DNA of 64,000 nt from Anisus vortex (GCA_949126835.1 OX421506.1:14356284-14420283), one strand, 5' to 3'. Shown: positions 12,601-27,319, numbered from the stretch's first letter. A program made the numbers and translations. Notes: generated from the letters alone by a model not told the origin.

Positions 12601-15600
12601 TCTACTTCTCTATTGTACTGTTAGACCAGATGGATAGTCCATAATTTAAGTTTGAACTACTTGATCCCACGTCTACTTCTCCATTGTACTGTTAGACCAG
12701 ATGGATAGTCCATAATTTAAGTTTGAACTACTTGATCCCACGTCTACTTCTCCATTGTACTGTTAGACCAGATGGATAGTTTATAATTTAAGTTTGAACT
12801 ACTTGATCCCACGTCTACTTCTCCATTGTACTGTTAGACCAGATGGATAGTCCATAATTTAAGTTTGAACTACTTGATCCCACGTCTACTTCTCCATTGT
12901 ACTGTTAGACCAGATGGATAGTCCATAATTTAAGTTTGAACTACTTGATCCCACGTCTACTTCTCCATTGTACTGTTAGACCAGATGGATAGTCCATAAT
13001 TTAAGTTTGAACTACTTGATCCCACGTCTACTTCTCCATTGTACTGTTAGACCAGATGGATAGTTTATAATTTAAGTTTGAACTACTTGATCCCACGTCT
13101 ACTTCTCCATTGTACTGTTAGACCAGATGGATAGTCCATAATTTAAGTTTGAACTACTTGATCCCACGTCTACTTCTCCATTGTACTGTTAGACCAGATG
13201 GATAGTCCATAATTTAAGTTTGAACTACTTGATCCCACGTCTACTTCTCCATTGTACTGTTAGACCAGATGGATAGTCCATAATTTAAGTTTGAACTACT
13301 TGATCCCACGTCTACTTCTCCATTGTACTGTTAGACCAGATGGATAGTCCATAATTTAAGTTTGAACTACTTGATCCTACGTCTACTTCTCCATTGTACT
13401 GTTAGACCAGATGGATAGTCCATAATTTAATTTTGAACTACTTGATCCCACGTCTACTTCTCCATTGTACTGTTAGACCAGATGGATAGTCCATAATTTA
13501 AGTTTGAACTACTTGATCCTACGTCTACTTCTCCATTGTACTGTTAGACCAGATGGATAGTCCACAATTTAAGTTTGAACTACTTGATCCCACGTCTACT
13601 TCTCCATTGTACTGTTAGACCAGATGGATAGTCCACAATTTAAGTTTGAACTACTTGATCCAACGTCTACTTCTCCATTGTACTGTTAGACCAGATGGAT
13701 AGTCCATAATTTAATTTTGAACTACTTGATCCCACGTCTACTTCTCCATTGTACTGTTAGACCAGATGGATAGTCCATAATTTAAGTTTGAACTACTTGA
13801 TCCCACGTCTACTTCTCCATTGTACTGTTAGACCAGATGGATAGTCCATAATTTAAGTTTGAACTACTTGATCCAACGTCTACTTCTCCATTGTACTGTT
13901 AGACCAGATGGATAGTCCATAATTTAAGTTTGAACTACTTGATCCCACGTCTACTTCTCCATTGTACTGTTAGACCAGATGGATAGTCCATAATTTAAGT
14001 TTGAACTACTTGATCCCACGTCTACTTCTCCATTGTACTGTTAGACCAGATGGATAGTCCATAATTTAAGTTTGAACTACTTGATCCCACGTCTACTTCT
14101 CCATTGTACTGTTAGACCAGATGGATAGTCCATAATTTAATTTTGAACTACTTGATCCCACGTCTACTTCTCCATTGTACTGTTAGACCAGATGGATAGT
14201 CCATAATTTAAGTTTGAACTACTTGATCCCACGTCTACTTCTCCATTGTACTGTTAGACCAGATGGATAGTCCATAATTTAAGTTTGAACTACTTGATCC
14301 CACGTCTACTTCTCCATTGTACTGTTAGACCAGATGGATAGTCCACAATTTAAGTTTGAACTACTTGATCCCACGTCTACTTCTCCATTGTACTGTTAGA
14401 CCAGATGGATAGTCCATAATTTAAGTTTGAACTACTTGATCCTACGTCTACTTCTCCATTGTACTGTTAGACCAGATGGATAGTCCATAATTTAAGTTTG
14501 AACTACTTGATCCCACGTCTACTTCTTCATTGTACTGTTAGACCAGATGGATAGTCCACAATTTAAGTTTGAACTACTTGATCCCACGTCTACTTCTCCA
14601 TTGTACTGTTAGACCAGATGGATAGTCCATAATTTAAGTTTGAACTACTTGATCCTACGTCTACTTCTCCATTGTACTGTTAGACCAGATGGATAGTCCA
14701 TAATTTAAGTTTGAACTACTTGATCCCACGTCTACTTCTCCATTGTACTGTTAGACCAGATGGATAGTCCATAATTTAAGTTTGAACTACTTGATCCCAC
14801 GTCTACTTCTCCATTGTACTGTTAGACCAGATGGATAGTCCATAATTTAAGTTTGAACTACTTGATCCCACGTCTACTTCTCCATTGTACTGTTAGATCA
14901 GATGGATAGTCCACAATTTAAGTTTGAACTACTTGATCCCACGTCTACTTCTCCATTGTACTGTAAGATCAGATGGATAGTCCATAATTTAAGTTTGAAC
15001 TACTTGATCCCACGTCTACTTCTCCATTGTACTGTTAGACCAGATGGATAGTCCATAATTTAAGTTTGAACTACTTGATCCCACGTCTACTTCTCCATTG
15101 TACTGTTAGACCAGATGGATAGTCCATAATTTAAGTTTGAACTACTTGATCCCACGTCTACTTCTCCATTGTACTGTTAGACCAGATGGATAGTCCATAA
15201 TTTAAGTTTGAACTACTTGATCCCACGTCTACTTCTCCATTGTACTGTTAGACCAGATGGATAGTCCATAATTTAAGTTTGAACTACTTGATCCCACGTC
15301 TACTTCTCCATTGTACTGTTAGACCAGATGGATAGTCCATAATTTAAGTTTGAACTACTTGATCCCACGTCTACTTCTCCATTGTACTGTTAGACCAGAT
15401 GGATAGTCCATAATTTAAGTTTGAACAACTTGATCCCACGTCTACTTCTCCATTGTACTGTTAGACCAGATGGATAGTCCATAATTTAAGTTTGAACTAC
15501 TTGATCCCACGTCTACTTCTCCATTGTACTGTTAGACCAGATGGATAGTCCATAATTTAATTTTGAACTCTTTGATCCCACGTCTACTTCTCCATTGTAC

Positions 15601-18600
15601 TGTTAGACCAGATGGATAGTCCATAATTTAAGTTTGAACTACTTGATCCCACGTCTACTTCTCCATTGTACTGTTAGACCAGATGGATAGTCCATAATTT
15701 AAGTTTGAACTACTTGATCCCACGTCTACTTCTCCATTGTACTGTTAGACCAGATGGATAGTCCATAATTTAAGTTTGAACTACTTGATCCCACGTCTAC
15801 TTCTCCATTGTACTGTTAGACCAGATGGATAGTCCATAATTTAATTTTGAACTACTTGATCCCACGTCTACTTCTCCATTGTACTGTTAGACCAGATGGA
15901 TAGTCCATAATTTAAGTCTGAACTACTTGATCCCACGTCTACTTCTCCATTGTACTGTTAGACCAGATGGATAGTCCATAATTTAATTTTGAACTACTTG
16001 ATCCCACGTCTACTTCTCCATTGTACTGTTAGACCAGATGGATAGTCCATAATTTAAGTTTGAACTACTTGATCCCACGTCTACTTCTCCATTGTACTGT
16101 TAGACCAGATGGATAGTCCATAATTTAAGTTTGAACTACTTGATCCCACGTCTACTTCTCCATTGTACTGTTAGACCAGATGGATAGTCCATAATTTAAG
16201 TTTGAACTACTTGATCCCACTTCTACTTCTCCATTGTACTGTTAGACCAGATGGATAGTCCATAATTTAATTTTGAACTACTTGATCCTACGTCTACTTC
16301 TCCATTGTACTGTTAGATCAGATGGATAGTCCATAATTTAAGTTTGAACTACTTGATCCCACGTCTACTTCTCCATTGTACTGTTAGACCAGATGGATAG
16401 TCCACAATTTAAGTTTGAACTACTTGATCCCACGTCTACTTCTCCATTGTACTGTTAGACCAGATGGATAGTCCACAATTTAAGTTTGAACTACTTGATC
16501 CCACGTCTACTTCTCCATTGTACTGTTATACCAGATGGATAGTCCACAATTTAAGTTTGAACTACTTGATCCCACGTCTACTTCTCCATTGTACTGTTAG
16601 ACCAGATGGATAGTCCATAATTTAAGTTTGAACTACTTGATCCCACGTCTACTTCTCCATTGTACTGTTAGACCAGATGGATAGTCCATAATTTAAGTTT
16701 GAACTACTTGATCCCACGTCTACTTCTCCATTGTACTGTTAGACCAGATGGATAGTCCACAATTTAAGTTTGAACTACTTGATCCCACGTCTACTTCTCC
16801 ATTGTACTGTTAGACCAGATGGATAGTCCATAATTTAAGTTTGAACTACTTGATCCTACGTCTACTTCTCCATTGTACTGTTAGACCAGATGGATAGTCC
16901 ATAATTTAAGTTTGAACTACTTGATCCCACGTCTACTTCTCCATTGTACTGTTAGACCAGATGGATAGTCCACAATTTAAGTTTGAACTACTTGATCCCA
17001 CGTCTACTTCTCCATTGTACTGTTAGACCAGATGGATAGTCCATAATTTAAGTTTGAACTACTTGATCCTACGTCTACTTCTCCATTGTACTGTTAGACC
17101 AGATGGATAGTCCATAATTTAAGTTTGAACTACTTGATCCCACGTCTACTTCTCCATTGTACTGTTAGACCAGATGGATAGTCCATAATTTAAGTTTGAA
17201 CTACTTGATCCCACGTCTACTTCTCCATTGTACTGTTAGACCAGATGGATAGTCCATAATTTAAGTTTGAACTACTTGATCCCACGTCTACTTCTCCATT
17301 GTACTGTTAGATCAGATGGATAGTCCACAATTTAAGTTTGAACTACTTGATCCCACGTCTACTTCTCCATGGTACTGTTAGATCAGATGGATAGTCCATA
17401 ATTTAAGTTTGAACTACTTGATCCTACGTCTACTTCTCTATTGTACTGTTAGACCAGATGGATAGTCCATAATTTAAGTTTGAACTACTTGATCCCACGT
17501 CTACTTCTCCATTGTACTGTTAGACCAGATGGATAGTCCATAATTTAAGTTTGAACTACTTGATCCCACGTCTACTTCTCCATTGTACTGTTAGACCAGA
17601 TGGATAGTTTATAATTTAAGTTTGAACTACTTGATCCCACGTCTACTTCTCCATTGTACTGTTAGACCAGATGGATAGTCCATAATTTAAGTTTGAACTA
17701 CTTGATCCCACGTCTACTTCTCCATTGTACTGTTAGACCAGATGGATAGTCCATAATTTAAGTTTGAACTACTTGATCCCACGTCTACTTCTCCATTGTA
17801 CTGTTAGACCAGATGGATAGTCCATAATTTAAGTTTGAACTACTTGATCCCACGTCTACTTCTCCATTGTACTGTTAGACCAGATGGATAGTCCATAATT
17901 TAAGTTTGAACTACTTGATCCTACGTCTACTTCTCCATTGTACTGTTAGACCAGATGGATAGTCCATAATTTAATTTTGAACTACTTGATCCCACGTCTA
18001 CTTCTCCATTGTACTGTTAGACCAGATGGATAGTCCATAATTTAAGTTTGAACTACTTGATCCTACGTCTACTTCTCCATTGTACTGTTAGACCAGATGG
18101 ATAGTCCACAATTTAAGTTTGAACTACTTGATCCCACGTCTACTTCTCCATTGTACTGTTAGACCAGATGGATAGTCCACAATTTAAGTTTGAACTACTT
18201 GATCCAACGTCTACTTCTCCATTGTACTGTTAGACCAGATGGATAGTCCATAATTTAATTTTGAACTACTTGATCCCACGTCTACTTCTCCATTGTACTG
18301 TTAGACCAGATGGATAGTCCATAATTTAAGTTTGAACTACTTGATCCCACGTCTACTTCTCCATTGTACTGTTAGACCAGATGGATAGTCCATAATTTAA
18401 GTTTGAACTACTTGATCCAACGTCTACTTCTCCATTGTACTGTTAGACCAGATGGATAGTCCATAATTTAAGTTTGAACTACTTGATCCCACGTCTACTT
18501 CTCCATTGTACTGTTAGACCAGATGGATAGTCCATAATTTAAGTTTGAACTACTTGATCCCACGTCTACTTCTCCATTGTACTGTTAGACCAGATGGATA

Positions 18601-21600
18601 GTCCATAATTTAAGTTTGAACTACTTGATCCCACGTCTACTTCTCCATTGTACTGTTAGACCAGATGGATAGTCCACAATTTAAGTTTGAACTACTTGAT
18701 CCCACGTCTACTTCTCCATTGTACTGTTAGACCAGATGGATAGTCCATAATTTAAGTTTGAACTACTTGATCCTACGTCTACTTCTCCATTGTACTGTTA
18801 GACCAGATGGATAGTCCATAATTTAAGTTTGAACTACTTGATCCCACGTCTACTTCTCCATTGTACTGTTAGATCAGATGGATAGTCCACAATTTAAGTT
18901 TGAACTACTTGATCCCACGTCTACTTCTCCATGGTACTGTTAGATCAGATGGATAGTCCATAATTTAAGTTTGAACTACTTGATCCTACGTCTACTTCTC
19001 TATTGTACTGTTAGACCAGATGGATAGTCCATAATTTAAGTTTGAACTACTTGATCCAACGTCTACTTCTCCATTGTACTGTTAGACCAGATGGATAGTC
19101 CATAATTTAAGTTTGAACTACTTGATCCCACGTCTACTTCTCCATTGTACTGTTAGACCAGATGGATAGTTTATAATTTAAGTTTGAACTACTTGATCCC
19201 ACGTCTACTTCTCCATTGTACTGTTAGACCAGATGGATAGTCCATAATTTAAGTTTGAACTACTTGATCCCACGTCTACTTCTCCATTGTACTGTTAGAC
19301 CAGATGGATAGTCCATAATTTAAGTTTGAACTACTTGATCCCACGTCTACTTCTCCATTGTACTGTTAGACCAGATGGATAGTCCATAATTTAAGTTTGA
19401 ACTACTTGATCCCACGTCTACTTCTCCATTGTACTGTTAGACCAGATGGATAGTCCATAATTTAAGTTTGAACTACTTGATCCTACGTCTACTTCTCCAT
19501 TGTACTGTTAGACCAGATGGATAGTCCATAATTTAATTTTGAACTACTTGATCCCACGTCTACTTCTCCATTGTACTGTTAGACCAGATGGATAGTCCAT
19601 AATTTAAGTTTGAACTACTTGATCCTACGTCTACTTCTCCATTGTACTGTTAGACCAGATGGATAGTCCACAATTTAAGTTTGAACTACTTGATCCCACG
19701 TCTACTTCTCCATTGTACTGTTAGACCAGATCGATAGTCCACAATTTAAATTTGAACTACTTGATCCAACGTCTACTTCTCCATTGTACTGTTAGACCAG
19801 ATGGATAGTCCATAATTTAATTTTGAACTACTTGATCCCACGTCTACTTCTCCATTGTACTGTTAGACCAGATGGATAGTCCATAATTTAAGTTTGAACT
19901 ACTTGATCCCACGTCTACTTCTCCATTGTACTGTTAGACCAGATGGATAGTCCATAATTTAAGTTTGAACTACTTGATCCAACGTCTACTTCTCCATTGT
20001 ACTGTTAGACCAGATGGATAGTCCATAATTTAAATTTGAACTACTTGATCCCACGTCTACTTCTCCATTGTACTGTTAGACCAGATGGATAGTCCATAAT
20101 TTAAGTTTGAACTACTTGATCCCACGTCTACTTCTCCATTGTACTGTTAGACCAGATGGATAGTCCATAATTTAAGTTTGAACTACTTGATCCCACGTCT
20201 ACTTCTCCATTGTACTGTTAGACCAGATGGATAGTCCATAATTTAATTTTGAACTACTTGATCCCACGTCTACTTCTCCATTGTACTGTTAGACCAGATG
20301 GATAGTCCATAATTTAAGTTTGAACTACTTGATCCCACGTCTACTTCTCCATTGTACTGTTAGACCAGATGGATAGTCCATAATTTAAGTTTGAACTACT
20401 TGATCCCACGTCTACTTCTCCATTGTACTGTTAGACCAGATGGATAGTCCACAATTTAAGTTTGAACTACTTGATCCCACGTCTACTTCTCCATTGTACT
20501 GTTAGACCAGATGGATAGTCCATAATTTAAGTTTGAACTACTTGATCCTACGTCTACTTCTCCATTGTACTGTTAGACCAGATGGATAGTCCATAATTTA
20601 AGTTTGAACTACTTGATCCCACGTCTACTTCTCCATTGTACTGTTAGACCAGATGGATAGACCACAATTTAAGTTTGAACTACTTGATCCCACGTCTACT
20701 TCTCCATTGTACTGTTAGACCAGATGGATAGTCCATAATTTAAGTTTGAACTACTTGATCCTACGTCTACTTCTCCATTGTACTGTTAGACCAGATGGAT
20801 AGTCCATAATTTAAGTTTGAACTACTTGATCCCACGTCTACTTCTCCATTGTACTGTTAGACCAGATGGATAGTCCATAATTTAAGTTTGAACTACTTGA
20901 TCCCACGTCTACTTCTCCATTGTACTGTTAGACCAGATGGATAGTCCATAATTTAAGTTTGAACTACTTGATCCCACGTCTACTTCTCCATTGTACTGTT
21001 AGATCAGATGGATAGTCCACAATTTAAGTTTGAACTACTTGATCCCACGTCTACTTCTCCATTGTACTGTTAGACCAGATGGATAGTCCATAATTTAAGT
21101 TTGAACTACTTGATCCCACGTCTACTTCTCCATTGTACTGTTAGACCAGATGGATAGTCCATAATTTAAGTTTGAACTACTTGATCCCACGTCTACTTCT
21201 CCATTGTACTGTTAGACCAGATGGATAGTCCATAATTTAAGTTTGAACTACTTGATCCCACGTCTACTTCTCCATTGTACTGTTAGACCAGATGGATAGT
21301 CCATAATTTAAGTTTGAACAACTTGATCCCACGTCTACTTCTCCATTGTACTGTTAGACCAGATGGATAGTCCATAATTTAAGTTTGAACTACTTGATCC
21401 CACGTCTACTTCTCCATTGTACTGTTAGACCAGATGGATAGTCCATAATTTAATTTTGAACTACTTGATCCCACGTCTACTTCTCCATTGTACTGTTAGA
21501 CCAGATGGATAGTCCATAATTTAAGTTTGAACTACTTGATCCCACGTCTACTTCTCCATTGTACTGTTAGACCAGATGGATAGTCCATAATTTAAGTTTG

Positions 21601-22589
21601 AACTACTTGATCCCACGTCTACTTCTCCATTGTACTGTTAGACCAGATGGATAGTCCATAATTTAAGTTTGAACTACTTGATCCCACGTCTACTTCTCCA
21701 TTGTACTTTTAGACCAGATGGATAGTCCATAATTTAATTTTGAACTACTTGATCCCACGTCTACTTCTCCATTGTACTGTTAGACCAGATGGATAGTCCA
21801 TAATTTAAGTCTGAACTACTTGATCCCACGTCTACTTCTCCATTGTACTGTTAGACCAGATGGATAGTCCATAATTTTATTTTGAACTACTTGATCCCAC
21901 GTCTACTTCTCCATTGTACTGTTAGACCAGATGGATAGTCCATAATTTAAGTTTGAACTACTTGATCCCACGTCTACTTCTCCATTGTACTGTTAGACCA
22001 GATGGATAGTCCATAATTTGAGTTTGAACTACTTGATCCCACGTCTACTTCTCCATTGTACTGTTAGACCAGATGGATAGTCCATAATTTAAGTTTGAAC
22101 TACTTGATCCCACTTCTACTTCTCCATTGTACTGTTAGACCAGATGGATAGTCCATAATTTAATTTTGAACTACTTGATCCTACGTCTACTTCTCCATTG
22201 TACTGTTAGATCAGATGGATAGTCCATAATTTAAGTTTGAACTACTTGATCCCACGTCTACTTCTCCATTGTACTGTTAGACCAGATGGATAGTCCACAA
22301 TTTAAGTTTGAACTACTTGATCCCACGTCTACTTCTCCATTGTACTGTTAGACCAGATGGATAGTCCACAATTTAAGTTTGAACTACTTGATCCCACGTC
22401 TACTTCTCCATTGTACTGTTATACCAGATGGATAGTCCACAATTTAAGTTTGAACTACTTGATCCCACGTCTACTTCTCCATTGTACTGTTAGACCAGAT
22501 GGATAGTCCATAATTTAAGTTTGAACTACTTGATCCTACGTCTACTTCTCCATTGTACTGTTAGACCAGATGGATAGTCCACAATTTAA
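9668..22589 (+). repeat. 71-bp satellite array, 182 units
   Basis: The unit begins GTTTGAACTACTTGATCC. The array is 12,922 bp, exactly 182 x 71, so there is no net indel; sampled start positions all fall in register. Variation is nearly all substitutions at a few sites (TCCCACG/TCCTACG, GACCAG/GATCAG, CCATAA/CCACAA, AAGTTTG/AATTTTG). Rare variants recur at fixed multiples of 71: 83 units (15427/21320, 15918/21811, 16221/22114, 16529/22422), 68 units (12611/17439, 12781/17609) and 22 units (17371/18933, 17439/19001, 17609/19171). This indicates large internal duplications. No coding potential; it lies in RTK intron 1. Confidence 0.98.
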
Positions 22590-22624
22590 AGGTGATTTGA
22601 TTGCTCTGGGATCAAAAGTGGGCA

Positions 22625-22839
22625 TTAACTACTTATAAAAAATGTCCGCTGCATACAACTTTCGATTTTAATCTTAATTTCTATTCAGCGAATTACTAAA
22701 CCGTAAGTCTAGAGGACTTAGTGCGATCGAAAATTCCTAAACTAAGTGTTTCAAGTTATCAAATAGCAGAAATATCAAAGCAAGCGGTCCATCTTATTGT
22801 AAGCTTTGATATAATCAAAGACTAAAATTATAGTCTTTG
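22625..22839 (-). mobile_element. truncated MITE (CAAAGAC family)
   Basis: Reverse-oriented relative of the element at 31490-31792. It shares CAACTTTCGATTTTAAT, ATCAAATAGCAGAAATAT, GCGGTCCATCTTATT and a terminal TAGTCTTTG. One end is missing; it begins only about 35 bp after the satellite array ends. Confidence 0.72.
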
Positions 22840-23164
22840 ATGTAAATAAGTGCTCTTCCCTTATTTCTAAAAATCATTTTGTCTGACGAGTTATGGGCTT
22901 GGTATGAAAAACGATGCTTTTAGTCTTAGTGGTAGTTGAATTAATAATAATTTATTTTATGACAGATACAATAATATTTTTAGAATAGTCGTTTTTTTTT
23001 CTTTTACAATTAAAATAATTATTTACTTTATTACATTTATAATAATAATTTAACTCAAAACATATAAATTAATATTTTATCTAATATTGATAACAATAAT
23101 TTTTCCCTCTACAGTTTTAACTTCAATTTTTCTGTTTACGTTTATAATAATATGCATATAATGC
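22840..23164. other. intron 1, no feature seen
   Basis: Very AT-rich, with a short palindromic ATGCATAT stretch near 23152-23172; no gene. Confidence 0.45.
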
Positions 23165-23370
23165 ATATGCATATAAGTACTCTTTCTTTTCGAGTGGCAT
23201 TCGATCATGGAATGGGTTGCCTGAATAAACCAGGAAAACCAGTAACTTAACATCATTTAAAACATTAATTAAGATGCAAGACTAGACTCGAACCACGGAT
23301 GAACGTAGGACGCCATAATCTTCTTTATAGAAGGAGCGTCTGTAATATATTATTATAAGATAATATAAGT
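23165..23370 (+). mobile_element. non-LTR retrotransposon 3' fragment (copy C)
   Basis: Plus-strand copy: ATAAGTACTCTTTCTTTTCG (RT tail YKYSFF), GGAATGGGTTGCCTGAA (WNGLPE), a TAGACTCGAACCACGGATGA block and the GAAGGAGCGTCTGTAATAT 3' end. Only the last ~200 bp remain. Confidence 0.82.
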
Positions 23371-24121
23371 CAATACTAATTTTTTTTTTACCTAATGCAT
23401 GGCATTACATTGATAATATTTATGAATGTTACTAACTTATTTCCATAAATACAAGGTATTTAATATGTCATTCTTTTACTCTTTAATAATTTTTTTGTAC
23501 CATTTCATACAATTCATAAAAGGAAGCATATACACAAATTGTAAACACATTTTCGTGACCAGCTCAGAAATTCCAGTAATTCTGAACAAGAAACCACCAT
23601 TAGTGAAAAGAAAAGTACTAACCAAAGTATGCAATTATTTCCTTGAAGTCAATTCGACTCTGGAGAGCTGTATTTATTAAGTCCGGGAGAAAGTAATCAT
23701 TACTGAAACACCCATCAGTCAGTGTAACAGTTGCTATTTATGAAACTTCACAGAAAGACAAAGCGATAGTTGGACTAGAATTCCTAACAAAGGACACTAC
23801 GTCTATATAAGAACATTGACCATGTTTTAATTAGGTACTTTTAAAGCTTCGACTATTCAACTTAAAACTCAAAGAAAATGAATAGTAGAAAATTAAAAAG
23901 TAGAACTTTTTTCTGTAACATTGTACCAGTACTGAAAATGTAATCGATTTAGTATAACACATTAAAATGTTTATTTCATTATTTGAATGTAAAGCATATA
24001 TGATTACTGTAGCCACTTGTAGCTGATTTTGTACAAATAAAAATAAGAATCATTCTAAGCAATAAGATGTATTAAGGACATTTGAAAATGTTTCAATTAC
24101 CTCATTTAAATAACTTCAATT
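23371..24121. other. intron 1, no feature seen
   Basis: AT-rich sequence; the short ORFs are not conserved-looking and have no recognisable domain. Confidence 0.45.
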
Positions 24122-24345
24122 TCGTCTGGCGTACCGAAGGTCCTGAGTACGAGTCCTGGTGAAAGTTAGAATTAGTTCTCGGGTCTGGAGGGTGTCCCTG
24201 GTCTATTAAGTAACTTATATTAGTTGTTGTAAATTAAATGCGGCTGGGCATTGTGCTGGTTTCATAATTCCCTTGTATGCCATGACCACAGAAACTGGTG
24301 AAAACAGCTTCACCAAACATTTTGAATCTTTGGATACTTTACTTT
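24122..24345 (+). mobile_element. tRNA-derived SINE, family A (diverged copy)
   Basis: Shares GGCTGGGCATTGTGCTGG, CCTTGTATGCCATGACCACA and GAAACTGGTGAA with the other family A copies. The head retains a worn B-box-like GAGTACGAGTCC near 24145. Confidence 0.68.
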
Positions 24346-24697
24346 ATTACTAAATAAATCTGAATGTAATTATTTTATGAATAAACTTTTTTAAAATTTT
24401 TTTTTGAAAATTTAAGACAATAATTAGAAGAACTGTCTTCCATTTATTTTCTCAAGTTTGTTCAGTCTAAAATTGTCTGTCTAAATTTGCTGATACACAT
24501 TTTCAAAATATTTTCTCTGTCTGACCTTTCGAAGACATTTGTTTGCAAGAGCGTGCAAGAACTGAAAAGGTAAATCGTTATCTTATTTTCAAAATTTGAC
24601 ATCATCATAACATGAGAAGTACATAAGAGAGGAACACAAAATTATGAAATCGTTTCGCCGTTATATTCCTACAGTTTACGTAATATAAAATGTTTAT

Positions 24698-25008
24698 CTT
24701 AGGTTTATTTATGTCCACCTTTAGGTTTATTTATGTCCACCTTTAGGTTTATTTATGTCCACCTTTAGGTTTATTTATGTCCACCTTTAGGTTTATTTAT
24801 GTCCACCTTTAGGTTTATTTATGTCCACCTTTAGGTTTATTTATGTCCACCTTTAGGTTTATTTATGTCCACCTTTAGGTTTATTTATGTCCACCTTTAG
24901 GTTTATTTATGTCCACCTTTAGGTTTATTTATGTCCACCTTTAGGTTTATTTATGTCCACCTTTAGGTTTATTTATGTCCACCTTTAGGTTTATTTATGT
25001 CCACCTTT
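24698..25008 (+). repeat. 22-bp tandem array (~14 units)
   Basis: Near-perfect repeats of TAGGTTTATTTATGTCCACC plus TT. The uniformity suggests recent expansion or homogenisation. No function seen. Confidence 0.97.
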
Positions 25009-25769
25009 ATGAGAACTGGTTTCCCGTACTTTACCGTACTTTAGTTTATGAATGACAGGTATATATTAACTTAATAATAAGCTATCGTTCATGAGAATAT
25101 TTGGGCTGTTCTACCTTATATTTGTACGACGAACTCACATGAACCAAAGACGTCTCCCTTTGTGCCCCCCCCCCCCCAATCCCTTTCTCTTTTCAGGTGC
25201 CGTTCCTGATGCGGGTGCCCCAGTTGCCACTCTGAAAGGTTGCTTCTACCCCACTCTAACTCACTCTAACTCCGCACATTAATACACATTACACAATTCT
25301 TCACACACATTCACACACACACACACTTCTATTCCGAATTGTAGGGATCTACTCCCCCCCCCCCTCCCCAAGACCACTCCCAAGCAACTGTTACCTAACT
25401 CGAGTTTATACTACACACTAGCTGCTGAAGCTATGGTCTAAAAAGTCCAAAGTCTAAATCAATGGGATGCGACTGATTAATTTGGCGCCATGTACTTTCC
25501 ATCTTTGAAACCTGAGTTGTCGGTCAGACTCTCTCAATCTCATTGTTTCAAACATCTCTCTCAACAAGACTGACACTGACAATATGTCAACTCGCCACTG
25601 GACTGATTGTTGACTTGGACTGGTTTCTCTATTTGATTCTTGAATGTACTTTATTCACCGCCTTAGCTGTTTTCTTCACACAGTATACTTTGTGCAAATG
25701 TTGTTGAATCCGAGTCCGTTTTCAGTTTACTGTGCGAGTTCATGCTTTTTAGCTAAATTTAGTATGAAC
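25009..25769. other. intron 1, C-runs only
   Basis: Contains a run of 13 C (about 25165-25177), a C-rich stretch near 25351-25369 and a short CA repeat near 25306-25325. No gene is supported. Confidence 0.5.
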
Positions 25770-26250
25770 ACAACTTATCTTAAAAGAAAACTTTGTAAAA
25801 AATTAAAACAAATCCAGAAAAGAGCTGCAAAAGTTCATTACTAGCGAATATTTACAACTGACAAGAGTAGCTCCAATAATTAAATCAATAAACATAGAAA
25901 CACTGGAGGACAGAAGGGCAAAGAGTAAAGTAGTAATAATACATAAGGCATTAAACTCTAATTTAGTAATACAACCCAATAACAACCTGTTGCAAAGCTC
26001 AGATAAACATAAAGACTCAAACACTTTCATTATTCCCTATGCAAGAACAAATGCATATAAGTACTCTTTCTTCCCGAGTGGCATTCGAGCATAGAATGGG
26101 TTGCCCGAACAAAAAAGGAAAACAAGTTAATTAACATCATTAAAATGCTAATCAAAATACAAATCCAGACTCAGACAACCGATCGGTGTTGGCCGCAATT
26201 ACCTTTTTGTATAGAAGGAGCTTCTCTAGCATATAATATAATATATAAAT
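25770..26250 (+). mobile_element. non-LTR retrotransposon 3' fragment (copy D, longest)
   Basis: The longest copy of the family. Its broken frames read KQIQKRAAK, then SINIETLEDRRAKSKVVIIH, KALNSNL, and YARTNAYKYSFFPSGIRA followed by NGLPEQ, after an amber codon at the expected W. This is the classical C-terminal end of a non-LTR reverse transcriptase ORF. The 3' tail runs to AGAAGGAGCTTCTCTAGC and an AT-rich end. It serves as the reference for the other seven copies. Confidence 0.86.
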
Positions 26251-27319
26251 AAATGTTTGATTGACTAAGTGGCCAATCGGATGGTTCACTGCGCCGTCTC
26301 CCTCCAGACAACACACTGAGGGTCTTACAGTCTTTATTATAATCCATTATTTCATCTTAACCCACGTCTTGATATGTAATAGCTACTCACTACATACCAT
26401 AGATTGCTTGTTATATATGGCACAAAAAAATGTAAACGTCTCCTTACTAGATCCTAACTGAAAATCGCCTTTGACATTCGCCTCGATAGACCTATCCCAA
26501 TTCTTCCGGAGTATTCGCCGCAGCTAGCAAAAAGTTACACATAAGAGACTAAATTGTTATATTTCAATAAATATACAACTTTGAAATACATAATATGTAC
26601 TAGATCAGTTTTGCAGAAGTCATTACAACTGTTATAGTTGTAAGTAACTGCGGGACATTAACAGTAGGAAGGAGGTTGGTAGAGAGGCTGTAAAGGGAAT
26701 GGGCTTAGCAAATGATATCAAAACTTTCACTGGCCAGTATCAACCCGGATTCTGCTAATAGTAAGCCCCTTGTCTAAATACTCGTATTCGCTACTCGGTG
26801 TAAATTCCTATACTGCCTGGTTTACTCGGTTAGACCTTACTCTTTACATAGCCAAGACATTCAGAGATTTTATTAGTAAAGTTTGATACAACATTGAAAT
26901 TAAATTTAAAAAAAAAAATTATAACGATGGACTATATCAGCTAAGGTTATCAATTTTAAAAATCCCTTACTTCTAAACAAAATAATCCTGAAAACAGCTG
27001 TATACTACGAAACACAATGGCATTAAGCAGTCAGATTTAAGTGATTAGCTCTCACGTAATGGGGGAACATCGATTAACAATCAACTCGTTGTTTGTTTTT
27101 TTCTAAATCTATTTCCTCGTATTCCAAGTCTTTTTTCGTTGTTTATTTCTGTCTATTTTCATGATATTCTTTCTTTCTCTATTTTTCTTCAAGCTTATCA
27201 TCAACTCTATTTCTGTCTCTCACTTATCATTCGCTTTGTATCTCCTCTAAATGATACATGTAGTTTTGTTTAAACTTCATTTAACCTGATCTGGTGTTTA
27301 ATTTGCTTTATTTGGTTGT
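26251..27319. other. intron 1, no feature seen
   Basis: No gene, array or element recognised. A pyrimidine-rich stretch lies around 27090-27250. Confidence 0.45.
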
